From NCBI GenBank assembly GCA_963767715.1, contig CAVYFA010000016.1:1302001-1366000 (forward strand): a stretch of 64,000 bases of DNA. Direction: 5' to 3'. The position numbers and the translations under genes were made by a program. Positions 55,502 through 64,000 of the stretch are shown here, piece after piece. A model generated the notes under the pieces. That model did not search any database. It saw only the letters and a list, made by a program, of their open reading frames with translations, and was not told the origin of the DNA. The DNA is from CAVSXS01 sp963767715 (GTDB lineage: Bacteria > Chloroflexota > Ktedonobacteria > Ktedonobacterales > Ktedonobacteraceae). How positions within the stretch are numbered: position 1 is the first letter of the stretch; each line of letters opens with the position of its first letter.

Positions 55502-55818
55502 GAAGCTGCTTGCTGCTGGTCCCAATCAGCCTTGAGCAGCCCATACTCGACATCGTCCCCGTCCCAAAGCTCTTCTGATGTGCTGTGGGAACAGTGTCAT
55601 TGCCCAACAGCTCCGCAACCGTCATACGGTAGGTTCGCACCAGCCTCAGACCGGCCTTCTCCATGACTCGACGGGAGGCGAGATTGTCCTGGTAGGTCGT
55701 GGCAATCACACGCTGCACGCCCAACTCGGTGAAACCTTTGCGGATCAATGCGCGTGCTCCCATCGTCAACTGTGAAGCGGCGCAGTACCATGCGCGCGGA
55801 TTCCAGAAAGACCTGCAT
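55498..55818 (-). pseudogene. GNAT acetyltransferase remnant with internal deletion
   Basis: The N terminus MQVFLESARMVLRRFTVDD (from 55818) is typical of RimJ-like GNATs. About 60-70 family residues are then missing, and the C-terminal part appears in another frame: RALIRKGFTELGVQRVIATT, NLASRRVMEKAGLRLVRTYR. A further shift near 55545 is needed to reach the end DVEYGLLKADWDQQQAAS and the stop at 55498-55500. One deletion plus two shifts make this a true pseudogene. Confidence 0.72.
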
Positions 55819-55839
55819 CGCTCACCCCTTCATAGACTC

Positions 55840-56805
55840 CTAAGCTCTGTTCATCGCAACAAGCGCATCCTCGACAGCCCCCATCGTCACATCATCCAGC
55901 CTCCAATCAAGCCCGCCCGTCATCCTCCTCGCGTCTCGCTCATTGCGAATGCCAATGATCGCCCCCGTTACCGCGGACTGCCTCAGCACCCAGGCAATTG
56001 CCAGCTCCGCCAGCGTCCTGCGGTGGTCACGCGCGATAGCCTGCAACTTGCCGCGCGCCTGTCGGAGCAGTGAATACCTCGGCTCCTGGGCAAACGCATG
56101 CCTCCGCCTGAAATCCCCCGCTTCAAGGCTATCCAGGTCGAATTCGTCGGTCAAAAAGCCGCTCGCGAGTGGCGACCAGCAGAGCACCCCGATGTTGTGC
56201 TCTTCCGAGAATGGCAGCACATCCCGTTCAATCGTGCGAGCAAGAAGGCTGTACTGGTGCTGATTCGACGTAATCGGAGCGACGGTGAGCGCTCGCTCCA
56301 TCAGATCGACGGTGTGGTTGGAGAGCCCGCCGTAGCGCACCTTCCCCTCTTGTATGAGTGATTGCATGGCTGCCCACGACTCTTCAATAGGCGTTGTGGG
56401 ATCAATATCGTGGAACTGGTAGAGATCGATATGATCGGTTTGAAGATTTCTCAGGCTCTCTTCCACTTCCCGCCGGATACTGGCAGGTGTAAGGTTTTCG
56501 CTTTCCTCCCCCTTCTCATTTCTGACTGTGCCGCACTTGGTAAAAATGTACACCCTATCGCGTTTCCCACGTAACGCCTTCCCCACAATCCGCTCAGACC
56601 TTCCCCATCCATAGAAAGGAGCCGTGTCAATCCAGTTAATACCGTTGTCAATCGCCACTTCAATCGCCCTTAAAGCATCCCCCTCATCCTGCCTGCCCCA
56701 GTTAATTCTCCATTCCGGCGTAGAGCCAATTGGCGCCGTGCCAATGCCGGCTCTCGTGATGTACAGGTCACTCTGACCCAATCTTTTCATTGCTAGCTCT
56801 GACAT
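55840..56805 (-). CDS. Aldo/keto reductase
   Basis: NADPH-dependent oxidoreductase of about 321 residues, TIM-barrel. The start is ATG 56805 with GGAGG upstream; the frame runs back to 56844. The catalytic Asp-Tyr pair is in WIDTAPFYGWGRSERIVGKA, and catalytic Lys in YIFTKCGTVRN. His is seen in LYQFHDIDP. The C-terminal NADPH-binding region includes GAIIGIRNERDARR. It resembles the L-glyceraldehyde 3-phosphate/YajO-like AKRs. Neighbouring genes give no pathway clue. Confidence 0.9.
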   Translation of the reverse strand: MSELAMKRLGQSDLYITRAGIGTAPIGSTPEWRINWGRQDEGDALRAIEVAIDNGINWIDTAPFYGWGRSERIVGKALRGKRDRVYIFTKCGTVRNEKGEESENLTPASIRREVEESLRNLQTDHIDLYQFHDIDPTTPIEESWAAMQSLIQEGKVRYGGLSNHTVDLMERALTVAPITSNQHQYSLLARTIERDVLPFSEEHNIGVLCWSPLASGFLTDEFDLDSLEAGDFRRRHAFAQEPRYSLLRQARGKLQAIARDHRRTLAELAIAWVLRQSAVTGAIIGIRNERDARRMTGGLDWRLDDVTMGAVEDALVAMNRA

Positions 56806-57037
56806 CGTACCTCCAAAAAGCGCGGCTCTGGTGTATCCGTTCAATCCTGCTACCAGTGTAACCTTTTACCCGCCAATGCTTCAGGTACGATTGGTCAGAA
56901 TCCAGACTGTACCCTTGTACAGGAAGATTCTCAAGGCTTGCGCCTGTCCGGTCTCGCTTGCTACCTCAACGCATATTCATACGTACTATCATCAGAGCGA
57001 GTTAGTTTGTTAAACCAGAATGGAGGGAATCAGACCC

Positions 57038-57193
57038 ATGTTCAGAAGAAATAGAGACTACCGCAGGGGTTACCGCGGAAACAGAGGGTACCGGCGAGGA
57101 CGCAGGCGGCCCAGCCTGTTGAGATGGATCGTTGAAGGCGCCTTGATCGCCGGCGCGGTACGCGTCATTCGCCGTGCTATACGCGGCTATTAG
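57038..57193 (+). CDS. Small arginine-rich protein
   Basis: 51 residues from ATG 57038, with GGAGGG eight bases upstream. The first half is strongly basic (Arg/Gly/Tyr-rich, MFRRNRDYRRGYRGNRGYRR), and the second half has a possible membrane or amphipathic helix (LLRWIVEGALIAGAVRVI). The composition suggests RNA binding or membrane contact. No family is recognised. An in-frame ATG at 57020 is an alternative start. Confidence 0.55.
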   Translation: MFRRNRDYRRGYRGNRGYRRGRRRPSLLRWIVEGALIAGAVRVIRRAIRGY

Positions 57194-57235
57194 CCACCCG
57201 CGTGAATAAATAGCCAGCCACAAGGGAGAATGCTT

Positions 57236-57494
57236 ATGAATATAGACCCTGTTATCGCACACGGTTGGAAGTTCGAGACTCAGTGGCTCACAGCTCATCC
57301 TTGCATCAGAAGAGGACCCGCAGGCGCGGCTTCAAATGAGTGCGCCGGCTGCGTATTCCCTCCTGAACTATCTCTACCAGTATCGAGACAACCTGCACGA
57401 TGAGGCGGAGAGACAGGAGGATGAGCGGGTTGAGCGTCAAAAAGAGGAACACAGCACATCTGATCAGGCCGATATAGACGAAACGATTACCTGA
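57236..57494 (+). pseudogene. Small hypothetical gene with a frameshift
   Basis: ATG 57236 follows GGGAGA and begins MNIDPVIAHGWKFETQWLTA. A clean continuation is found only in another frame from about 57285: LILASEEDPQARLQMSAPAA, YSLLNYLYQYRDNLHDEAER and a Glu/Gln/Arg-rich C terminus to the TGA at 57492. One base is missing or extra near 57285. About 85 residues if restored. The family is unknown. Confidence 0.5.
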
Positions 57495-57534
57495 TTAGAA
57501 CCGGCTACCAGCGCCATCTGACGCTGCCGACCAG

Positions 57535-58260
57535 CTAACCCAGGGGCTTTTTCGCCATCACCGCACCCGAGCGCGGATACTTCTCCGGGCACAACTTCAC
57601 CTGCTCATACACCAGCAGCTTGCGGCCATCATCCAACCCCGGCAACGTCACCGCGCTATCACCCTTCAATACGGCCCCGAGCGGGCGCGCAGCCGCGTTC
57701 CCCTGCGCCAATTCTTCGGCTAGGTCGCCCTTCTTCGGAAAAATCATCTGCCCACCTACGCGGCAAAACGGCGCTGCATACTCCAGCAGCGTTGGCAGCA
57801 TGGCCACTGCGCGCGCCGTCACCAGGTCGAATGCGCCTCGGTACTCCCGCCGGTGAGCCAGTTCCTCAGCACGCCCATGTACCGCCTCAACATCCCTCAG
57901 CCGCAACACTTCGATCACGTGCCGCAGGAACGTCACCTTCTTCCCAGTCGCTTCCAGCAGCACAACACGCCAGTGCGGCCGCACTATCTTGAGCGGCAGA
58001 CCGGGAAAGCCGGGACCAGCTCCTATATCCAGAACCCGCGCATCTTCCCGGTCAAAAACGCTCAACAGCGCAAGAGAATCAAGGAAATGTTTAACCAGAA
58101 CATCCCCCGGATCAGTGATGGCCGTCAGGTTGAAGCGCCCATTCCACTCAAGTAACTCCTGCCGGTACAGAAAAAACTGCTCCACCTGCCGCTCGGTCAC
58201 CCCCGGAGCAAGCTGATGCAATCCCCGCATGAAAACCGCGCGGGCATCCTCCTGCAACAA
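57535..58260 (-). CDS. rsmG: 16S rRNA (guanine527-N7)-methyltransferase RsmG
   Basis: Methylates G527 of 16S rRNA. 241 residues. Family marks: VEQFFLYRQELLEWNGRFNL, VKHFLDSLALLSVFDRED, the SAM loop LDIGAGPGFPGLPLKIVRPH and VRPHWRVVLLEATGKKVTFL, and FDLVTARAVAMLPTLLEYAA. The start is TTG 58260 with GGGAGGG nine bases before it; ATG 58230 is an alternative. In many genomes rsmG sits beside parA/parB or mnmG, which is not the case here. Confidence 0.93.
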   Translation of the reverse strand: MLQEDARAVFMRGLHQLAPGVTERQVEQFFLYRQELLEWNGRFNLTAITDPGDVLVKHFLDSLALLSVFDREDARVLDIGAGPGFPGLPLKIVRPHWRVVLLEATGKKVTFLRHVIEVLRLRDVEAVHGRAEELAHRREYRGAFDLVTARAVAMLPTLLEYAAPFCRVGGQMIFPKKGDLAEELAQGNAAARPLGAVLKGDSAVTLPGLDDGRKLLVYEQVKLCPEKYPRSGAVMAKKPLG

Positions 58261-58281
58261 AATCTACCCTCCCAAAACCCC

Positions 58282-58328
58282 CGTAGGCGCCGATTTATCG
58301 CGCGCACCGCCGATTCATCGGCCCCCGG
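58282..58328. repeat. Dispersed intergenic repeat, copy C2
   Basis: Same family as C1 at 47954-48000; it keeps GCCGATTTATCGCG and CGCCGATTCATCGG with a few substitutions, including one in the second arm (TTCATCGG for TTTATCGG). Confidence 0.8.
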
Positions 58329-58386
58329 AGCTCATCGACCACCCCTTGGCCGATAATGAACGTTACCAACCAAAATCAGCCATGTC

Positions 58387-58409
58387 ATCCTGAGCGCAGC
58401 GAAGGATCT
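58387..58409 (+). repeat. Dispersed palindromic repeat, copy A4
   Basis: Same orientation as A1 at 1567; the core CCTGAGCGCAGCGAAGG is identical. Confidence 0.85.
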
Positions 58410-58610
58410 CAGTGCCTCCCGCGCCAGACCCTTCGCTATTTGCCTGTACGGGCGGGAAAGGGATGGACGGGTGGCTGGGGCGCTTGCGCCGCCCTCGTCC
58501 ATTGCTCCCTGCCACTCTTCTCTCGCCCGTACAAGTCACGTGGCCCCCGGATTTGCGGCTTCGGTTGAAGTCTATTACCGCCGATCAACCGGCCCCTCCC
58601 GCCATCATCC

Positions 58611-60833
58611 TTACTTGATCAGCTTCTTCTTGCTGTTCAAGTAATCGACCAGCAGGTACTCACCCAGGTTATTTTTATCGGCGTAGAAGGTGCGGCCGTT
58701 ATTGATCTGCGCCATCTGGTTGACAAAAGCCACCATCCAGCTATCATCTTCGAGCATGAAGGTATTGATGGTGATATTCTCGCGCGTGCACCGTTGCACT
58801 TCGAGCAAAGCCTGCTGTTCGGCAAACGGATTGGGCGGCATACCGAACAGCCACGACCCATCCTCGTACCAGACCGTAGGCCCGCCGTCGGTTATCAGGA
58901 TGATCTGTTTGTTCACCCCGTGCTGGCGTGCCAGCAGTTGTCGCGCCAGCATGAACCCATGCGCCATATTGGTGCCTCGATCGTTATCAAAGCGGCTCAT
59001 CTCGATCAGCTCTTCCGGCTTGTACTCGCGCGCGATATAAGAAAAGCCGACGACGAAGAGGTTATCGCGCGGGAATTGCGAGCGGATCAGGCTCTCCAGG
59101 GCCACCGCAACCTTCTTCGCGGCAGCCTGGCAGCCATTGTAGACCATGCTCATGCTCAGATCGATCATCAGCACGGTCGATGACTGTGTAGTGAACTCGG
59201 TACGGTAGACCTCGAAATCATCCTTCTCCAGCGTGACGGGGGTGCCGACACCGCGCCGGTGTACCGCGTTCATCAACGTCTTTTCCAGGTCGAGCAGGAA
59301 AGGATCGCCGAATTGATAGGGCTTGCTCTCGTCCAGGCGTTCGCCACCCGTACCACGGAACGGGCTGACATGCCGCCCAAAGCCGTCTCGCTTGAGCTTG
59401 TTGAAGATGTCCTGGAGCGCCTTCTGCCCGATTTTGCGCATGCCGCGCGCCGTCAGTTCCCAGCGGTTACCCTTCTTCTGTATATAGCCTGCCTCCTCCA
59501 GCACCTTGATGAGCTCTTTTAACTGCTCGACCGACTGGTACTCTTCGTCGCCCAGCAATTCCTTGATCTTCTGGCTGTCGATAGCTTCCAGGTTATCCAG
59601 GCGGCGGGCTTCCTGGATCTGATCCTCCAACCCCTCCATCTGCTGCAAGCGTGACATCATGCGCATCGCCTCATTCAGCGGCAGCGATTCGCCGCCCCTG
59701 AATGGGAAGCGCGTGCGCACCTGCTCCATCGGCATCATGGCTTCGAGGTTCTGCGCCAGTTCCATCATATCGACGCGTATGCGGTCATCCCCCATCAGTT
59801 GTTCCATGAGGTCCTGCAATTCCTGGCGCTGTTCCGGCGACAGGTTATCCATGATGCCTTGCATCGCCATCATCTGCTGCTGCATCTGCTCGATCAGGTC
59901 GTCGAGCGAGTTGACGCCCGGGAAATAATCCCCATACTTCTGCATGAAGGAATCGAAGTCAGGCTCAAGCCCCTCCTGGCGCTCGCGCAGCATCTTATTG
60001 AGGTCGCGAATCATCTCGCGCATCCTGGCGATGTCTTCCGGGGTCATGCTTTGTAGCGACTGCTGCATGCCCTGGAAAAATTGCTGCATCATCTGCTGCT
60101 GCAGGCTGGCCAATAGTTCATTGAACTTCTCGCGCGCCTCGTCATCCATGAAGTCGTATTCCGACAGGCCCTTGATCTGGCCGGGAATGTCCTGCGGAAG
60201 CTGGTTCAGGTAGTCCTGCTTGCGCTTAGCGATCATCTCCAGCATGTTGCGTTTTTGCTCGGGCGTGAGATCATCGCTGCTCTCACCAGGCTGCCCCCCC
60301 TGCCCCATCTGTCCCATTTGACCCATCTGTCCAGGCTGCCCACGTTGTCCCTGCTGGCCCGCTTGCCCCTGTTCTTGCTGGCTATCGCCTTGTTCGCCTT
60401 GCTCGCTTTGTTGCCCGGGCGAGGGCTGCCCATCAGAGGGTTGGCCTTCCTGCCCCGGCTGGCGCTGCTGAGCTGCTGAATCCTGCCCATCATCCAGGCG
60501 GCGCTGGATGCCCGCGCGCTCGAGACTCTTGATCTCCTCGAGTTTCTCGCGCAGGTCATCCATCACGCCTGAAGCCATATTGTAGCGGTTGAGCTGCTGG
60601 TTGCGCTGGTTGCGCATGCGCTCCATCAATTCGCGCAGGCCCATCGTGCGCTTACCATCGTCCGAGCGCATGCCGTCCTGCATCAAGCGCCGCAGCGCCT
60701 GCTGTAAATTGCCGTCCTCGATATATTCATCCGAAAGCGCGTCGAGGATATCGTCCGCGTCGAGTCCCTCGATGCGCTGCGTCCCATCCCACCGCGAATA
60801 CCCGTAACGGTTCTTATAGAAGCGTTTAAACAT
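58611..60833 (-). CDS. VWA domain protein paired with a MoxR-type ATPase
   Basis: 740 residues, soluble. The N-terminal part (1-100) is charged. A Gln/Gly/Pro-rich low-complexity stretch (repeats of GQ, QMGQMGQMGQGGQPG) spans about 118-187. Long charged helices follow, then a VWA domain at about 555-735 with the MIDAS start LMIDLSMSMVYNGCQAAAKK (D-x-S-x-S), and ITDGGPTVWYEDGSWLFG for the second metal site. It is the partner of the AAA ATPase encoded directly upstream (12 bases). Such pairs mature metal-dependent enzymes or protein complexes; no enzyme target is evident here. Confidence 0.85.
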   Translation of the reverse strand: MFKRFYKNRYGYSRWDGTQRIEGLDADDILDALSDEYIEDGNLQQALRRLMQDGMRSDDGKRTMGLRELMERMRNQRNQQLNRYNMASGVMDDLREKLEEIKSLERAGIQRRLDDGQDSAAQQRQPGQEGQPSDGQPSPGQQSEQGEQGDSQQEQGQAGQQGQRGQPGQMGQMGQMGQGGQPGESSDDLTPEQKRNMLEMIAKRKQDYLNQLPQDIPGQIKGLSEYDFMDDEAREKFNELLASLQQQMMQQFFQGMQQSLQSMTPEDIARMREMIRDLNKMLRERQEGLEPDFDSFMQKYGDYFPGVNSLDDLIEQMQQQMMAMQGIMDNLSPEQRQELQDLMEQLMGDDRIRVDMMELAQNLEAMMPMEQVRTRFPFRGGESLPLNEAMRMMSRLQQMEGLEDQIQEARRLDNLEAIDSQKIKELLGDEEYQSVEQLKELIKVLEEAGYIQKKGNRWELTARGMRKIGQKALQDIFNKLKRDGFGRHVSPFRGTGGERLDESKPYQFGDPFLLDLEKTLMNAVHRRGVGTPVTLEKDDFEVYRTEFTTQSSTVLMIDLSMSMVYNGCQAAAKKVAVALESLIRSQFPRDNLFVVGFSYIAREYKPEELIEMSRFDNDRGTNMAHGFMLARQLLARQHGVNKQIILITDGGPTVWYEDGSWLFGMPPNPFAEQQALLEVQRCTRENITINTFMLEDDSWMVAFVNQMAQINNGRTFYADKNNLGEYLLVDYLNSKKKLIK

Positions 60834-60845
60834 GGGAAGGTTCCT

Positions 60846-62345
60846 TTATATGTCTCGCCGCCGGCTAGTGTGATAGCGTGTCTTGCCGTTGACCTCGTCC
60901 TTATTCAGCCGCCGGTTGAGGTGCAGTCCTTCGAGAATGAACTCAACCGAGGATGCGATGCTGGCGGGACTGCCCCGGCCATTCAGCTTATCGACGGCCT
61001 TGCTGAGTCCGCCTACTTTGGACAACTGGTTCACATACTCCATCGAGGGCAAGTCGTCGCCCACCTGGACGTTCAAGCCGCGCTCGAAGCCCGCCACAAG
61101 CTGCTCGAACTCTCGCACCTCGAAGTACTCGCCAAACACCTCGAGGATGGCATTGTTGATGAGCTTCTGCACTACACGCTCCTCTTTCACGTCGCCCACC
61201 GTGTCAAGCTCGATCTTGCCGCTCGTCGAGGCGATGATCGACGGCAGATCGCTGACGCGCGGAGCCACCTGGCGCTCTTTCAAACGCAGAGCACGTCGGC
61301 TGGCATTGCTCAGCACATTCTCGAAGTTGGAGATTGAGACGCGCACACTCACGCCGGAACGCTGGCTGATATCGTTGCTCTGTCGCGCGAGCTGCGTGAT
61401 CGTACCTATCACTTCTTTCATGAACTGCGGGAAGACGATCTCCATGCCCTCTGTGATGAAGTGATTGCTCTCGGACTCCATGATCTGGATTTCGTGTTCG
61501 AGGACGCGCGGGTAATGCGTGCGAATCTCGGAGCCGACGCGGTCCTTTAGCGGCGTGATGATGCGCCCGCGATTGGTGTAATCCTCCGGGTTGGCACTGG
61601 CCACTACATAGACATCCAGCGGCAGCCGGATTTTATAGCCGCGAATCTGCACGTCGCGCTCTTCCATGATGTTCAGCAGTCCCACCTGGATGCGCTCCGC
61701 CAGGTCCGGCAGTTCGTTAATGCAGAAGATACCGCGATTTGTGCGAGGAATCATGCCGTAGTGAATGGTGAGCTCATCCGAGAGATAGCGGCCCTCCGCC
61801 ACACGCACCGGGTCTACCTCGCCGATCAGGTCGGAGATGGTGATATCGGGCGTCGCCAACTTCTCGCCATAGCGCCGGTCGCGCGGTAGCCAGGCGATCT
61901 CCACATCATCGCCGAACTCGTCGATCTTATCGCGACAGGCTTTGCAGACAGGTTCAAACGGACTATCATTGATCTCGCACCCGGCGATGACTGGAATCAC
62001 GTCGTCCAGCAGGTTCACCAGGCTGCGCGCCATACGCGTCTTCGCCTGGCCTCGCTCGCCCAGGAAGATGATATCCTGGCCGGAGAGGATAGCGTTTTCG
62101 ATCTGTGGTATCACCGTATCTTCATAGCCGATGATGCCCGGAAAGATGTCTCCGCCACTGCGAATCTTCTCGATCAGGTTCTTCCGCATCTCTTCTTTGA
62201 CTGATAGTACTCTATATCCACTTTCTCGCAACTCGCCGATCGTGCGAGGTCGGGTAGTAATAGTCATTCCGCTTTTCTTGCTACCTTTCTTGGGGGTTGG
62301 CATGTGTGATGCATGAGAAGAAAAAGGCCGGTCTAGCTCCTCCAT
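60846..62345 (-). CDS. MoxR/magnesium chelatase-type AAA ATPase
   Basis: About 500 residues. Walker A is FLGERGQAKTRMARSLVNLL at about residue 105, followed by DLIGEVDPVRVAEGRYLSDE, the Walker B/sensor region GIFCINELPDLAERIQVGLL and IMEERDVQIRGYKIRLPLDV, and VVASANPEDYTNRGRIITPL. These match MoxR and BchI-type ATPases. Cys pairs (CEINDSPFEPVCKACRDKI) in the first third suggest a small metal site unusual for the family. Start is uncertain: ATG 62345, 62303 or 62267. It acts with the VWA gene 12 bases downstream. Confidence 0.88.
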   Translation of the reverse strand: MEELDRPFSSHASHMPTPKKGSKKSGMTITTRPRTIGELRESGYRVLSVKEEMRKNLIEKIRSGGDIFPGIIGYEDTVIPQIENAILSGQDIIFLGERGQAKTRMARSLVNLLDDVIPVIAGCEINDSPFEPVCKACRDKIDEFGDDVEIAWLPRDRRYGEKLATPDITISDLIGEVDPVRVAEGRYLSDELTIHYGMIPRTNRGIFCINELPDLAERIQVGLLNIMEERDVQIRGYKIRLPLDVYVVASANPEDYTNRGRIITPLKDRVGSEIRTHYPRVLEHEIQIMESESNHFITEGMEIVFPQFMKEVIGTITQLARQSNDISQRSGVSVRVSISNFENVLSNASRRALRLKERQVAPRVSDLPSIIASTSGKIELDTVGDVKEERVVQKLINNAILEVFGEYFEVREFEQLVAGFERGLNVQVGDDLPSMEYVNQLSKVGGLSKAVDKLNGRGSPASIASSVEFILEGLHLNRRLNKDEVNGKTRYHTSRRRDI

Positions 62346-62357
62346 GATCCCACTCAA

Positions 62358-62740
62358 CCAGAAACTTGTGGAACCATATGTATTCTACAAGGTTTTTGGG
62401 AAGATAGCAAACCTGGGCTTAACGTGAAATTGTTGGGGTATGATGACGTATTACATATACAGGTGCGCTTTCATCGAAAAACCGGGCAATTTGACTCGAT
62501 GTCGAGCTTTTGACCCGCTTCACATTATATGCTACAGTGATATGCATGTACCCACGATGGTTGCCCTGAAAGGAGTCGTTGTGTGCTCCATAAAGAAAGG
62601 AGGGAAGTACCGTCACTGGAAGACAAGAATTGTGTATGTTCACGGTTCGTTCAAGTTAGTCTCGCTATGCACACCTTTCGACGCGCCAGGCTGACAGTTT
62701 CTGCTCGCGAGAAAGGTGTATAGGGAAGGACAGGATTACG
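62358..62740. other. Intergenic region before the sugar-binding protein gene
   Basis: About 380 bases between divergent genes, AT-rich. A promoter candidate lies at 62510-62538 on the plus strand. No coding frame with family similarity was seen and no RNA gene recognised. Confidence 0.45.
62510..62538 (+). promoter_or_regulatory. Possible promoter of the sugar-binding protein gene
   Basis: -35 TTGACC (62510-62515), 17-base spacer, -10 TACAGT (62533-62538), about 200 bases before the gene start; a long 5' leader would follow. Only moderate matches. Confidence 0.4.
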
Positions 62741-63891
62741 ATGAAACTATTTGGCAGGCAGCGTAAAACGCTTGCCTCAATCTTTGGAACTCTTCTGCTT
62801 AGTTTTTTGATTGTCGCCTGCGGCAGTAGCAACACGGGTGGCAGTGGCAGTGGTGGCAACACCCCCACCAGCTCCAACGGCAATGGCGGCAAAGGGTGCA
62901 AGAAAATCGGCGTATCCTTGCCGGAAACCGCCACCTCGAACCGTTGGGACGGCTTTGACAGGCCGCTGTTGGAGCAAATGATACCGCAGATGCTGCCGGG
63001 CGCGACGGTCGATTATGCAAATGCCGAAGGAAACCCTGATACGCAGCAGACCCAGGCAGATGCAATGCTGACCAAGGGCGACTGTATCCTGGTGGTGGCC
63101 GCCAACGACAGCATCAAAGCGGCCCGCATCGTAGCCGACGCCAAGGCGATGGCGTGCCGGTGATCGCCTACGACCGCCTGATCCAGTCCAACGACCTGGC
63201 CTACTACGTCTCGTTCGACAACGTACAGGTCGGTAAGCTGCAGGGCACGTACATCGCCAATCACTACAAGGATTTCGTCAAGTCTGGCGTGGGCAACACG
63301 GTCATGATCGACGGTGCGATGACCGACAACAACGCGCTGCTCTTCGCCCAGGGCGCGCACGATATTCTCGATCCGCTGTTCAGTAGTGGCGTCCTCAAGA
63401 ACGTGAACGAGAAGTTCACGCCCAACTGGGACAACCCGACCGCGCAGACCGAGATGGAGGCAGCGCTGACGGCGAACTCGAATAATATCCAGATCGCCTA
63501 TGTTGCGAACGATGGCATGGCCACCACCGTCATTGCCGCGCTCAAAGCGCAGCACCTCAACGGCAAAGTGCTGGTAACCGGGCAGGATGCGACCCTTTCG
63601 GGTCTTCAGAACATTCTGTTGGGCAATCAGTCTATGACGGTCTTAAAACCATATAATCTTGAGGCCGGCGCGACGGCATCGCTGGTGGCGGCCATCAGCA
63701 ATGGCTCCAGCACCAGCTCCCTGGTCAATGGCCAGACCGCCAATGCCAATAAGGTGAACATCCCCTCCATCCTGGAGACGCCGGAAGCCATCGATAAGAC
63801 GAACGTCATGGACGTGGTGAAAACCGGTGAAGTCACTCTCGTCCAGGTTTGTCAGGGTCTACCTTCAAAGGCCGGGGGTATCTGCCCCTAA
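62741..63891 (+). pseudogene. Sugar ABC transporter substrate-binding lipoprotein (XylF/ChvE type), frameshifted
   Basis: Exported lipoprotein. Signal peptide with lipobox LIVAC; Cys27 would be lipidated, then a Gly/Ser/Asn-rich linker. The periplasmic-binding-protein fold begins KKIGVSLPETATSNRWDGFD. The first frame ends after IVADAKAMA at 63151. The family continuation VPVIAYDRLIQSNDLAYYVS to VTLVQVCQGLPSKAGGICP is in the next frame, from about 63154. One base is missing near 63148 (the family expects A-D-G-V-P-V). Restored length is about 383 residues. Permease and ATPase genes, if present, would lie beyond the right edge. Confidence 0.82.
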
Positions 63892-63923
63892 CACCTGACA
63901 ACTGGCAGGCGCTCGCTCTGACC

Positions 63924-63960
63924 GAATTTACCTGGCGTCTACGTGACGCCAGGTAAATTC
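63924..63960. terminator. Perfect long hairpin, possible bidirectional terminator
   Basis: A 16-base perfect stem from GAATTTACCTGGCGTC (63924-63939) to its complement (63945-63960), with loop TACGT. It lies 33 bases after the sugar-binding gene. The outer stem is AT-rich, but there is no T-run right after it, so terminator function is only probable. Confidence 0.6.
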
Positions 63961-64000
63961 GCACGATACACCACGCAAGTGGTATACTATGCCAGCATCA

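Larger units (their letters stand above)
58261..58610. other. Intergenic region with two repeats
   Basis: About 350 bases between rsmG and the VWA gene, both on the minus strand. It contains repeat C2 (58282-58328) and repeat A4 (58387-58409). The rest has no convincing coding frame on either strand, and no terminator with a T-run was seen. Confidence 0.5.

Noticed and set aside
57260..57300. GTTCGAGACT as a tRNA T-loop
   Set aside because: No acceptor, D or anticodon stem can be built around it, and it lies inside a small coding frame.
1567..58409. Repeat family A as a CRISPR array
   Set aside because: Only four distant copies in both orientations, without regular spacers and without cas genes.

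Overview
The window looks like chromosomal DNA of a GC-rich soil bacterium, most likely a Chloroflexota of the Ktedonobacteria type. This is an inference from gene content: a MalT-like LuxR regulator, many ECF sigma factor/membrane partner pairs, a family 39 glycosyltransferase with a glycine-rich insert, an RNHCP protein, a G1 peptidase and a MoxR/VWA pair. There is no phage, CRISPR array, rRNA gene, recognisable tRNA gene or intact insertion sequence.

Layout. 1-1427: N-terminal part of SMC, running off the left edge. 1.8-11.3 kb: signalling and export block: ABC-2 ATPase and permease, histidine kinase and response regulator, then a MacB-like exporter whose large FtsX permease and ATPase are separated by an ECF sigma factor and its probable membrane anti-sigma factor. 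11.4-16.7 kb: envelope genes (GtrA, a frameshifted DUF2156 lysyltransferase-like gene, GT39 transferase, YihY/BrkB). 16.7-23.9 kb: molybdopterin oxidoreductase, RNHCP protein, secreted G1 peptidase, ArsB-like transporter, frameshifted universal stress protein. 24-29 kb: two membrane protein genes with a duplicated leader, and a broken MalT-like regulator. 29.3-32.0 kb: formyltransferase, YggX-like protein, and a radical SAM gene that reads through an in-frame TGA into a CUAEP tail, a probable selenoprotein. 32-42.2 kb: sigma factor with a SecD-head partner, ChrA, sugar isomerase plus SDR, methyltransferases, kinase-like and nucleotidyltransferase genes. 42.3-45.4 kb: a frameshifted AHSA1-methyltransferase fusion next to a PadR/ATP-grasp fusion protein. 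45.6-52.6 kb: housekeeping genes (ndk, moaC, purA) with HAD, LURP-one, TetR/thioesterase, JAMM and zinc-ribbon genes. 52.7-55.8 kb: decayed gene remnants around an AraC/PhyH pair. 55.8-64 kb: aldo-keto reductase, small ORFs, rsmG, VWA/MoxR pair, and a frameshifted sugar-binding lipoprotein.

The strongest unusual signals are the CUAEP selenoprotein with a SECIS-like hairpin, the PadR/ATP-grasp fusion, and the SecD-head protein beside a sigma factor. At least ten genes carry single-base frameshifts or internal stops. This is many for 64 kb, so either draft-assembly indels or real decay must be considered before any of them is called dead. Three short repeat families and one MITE-like element sit between genes.
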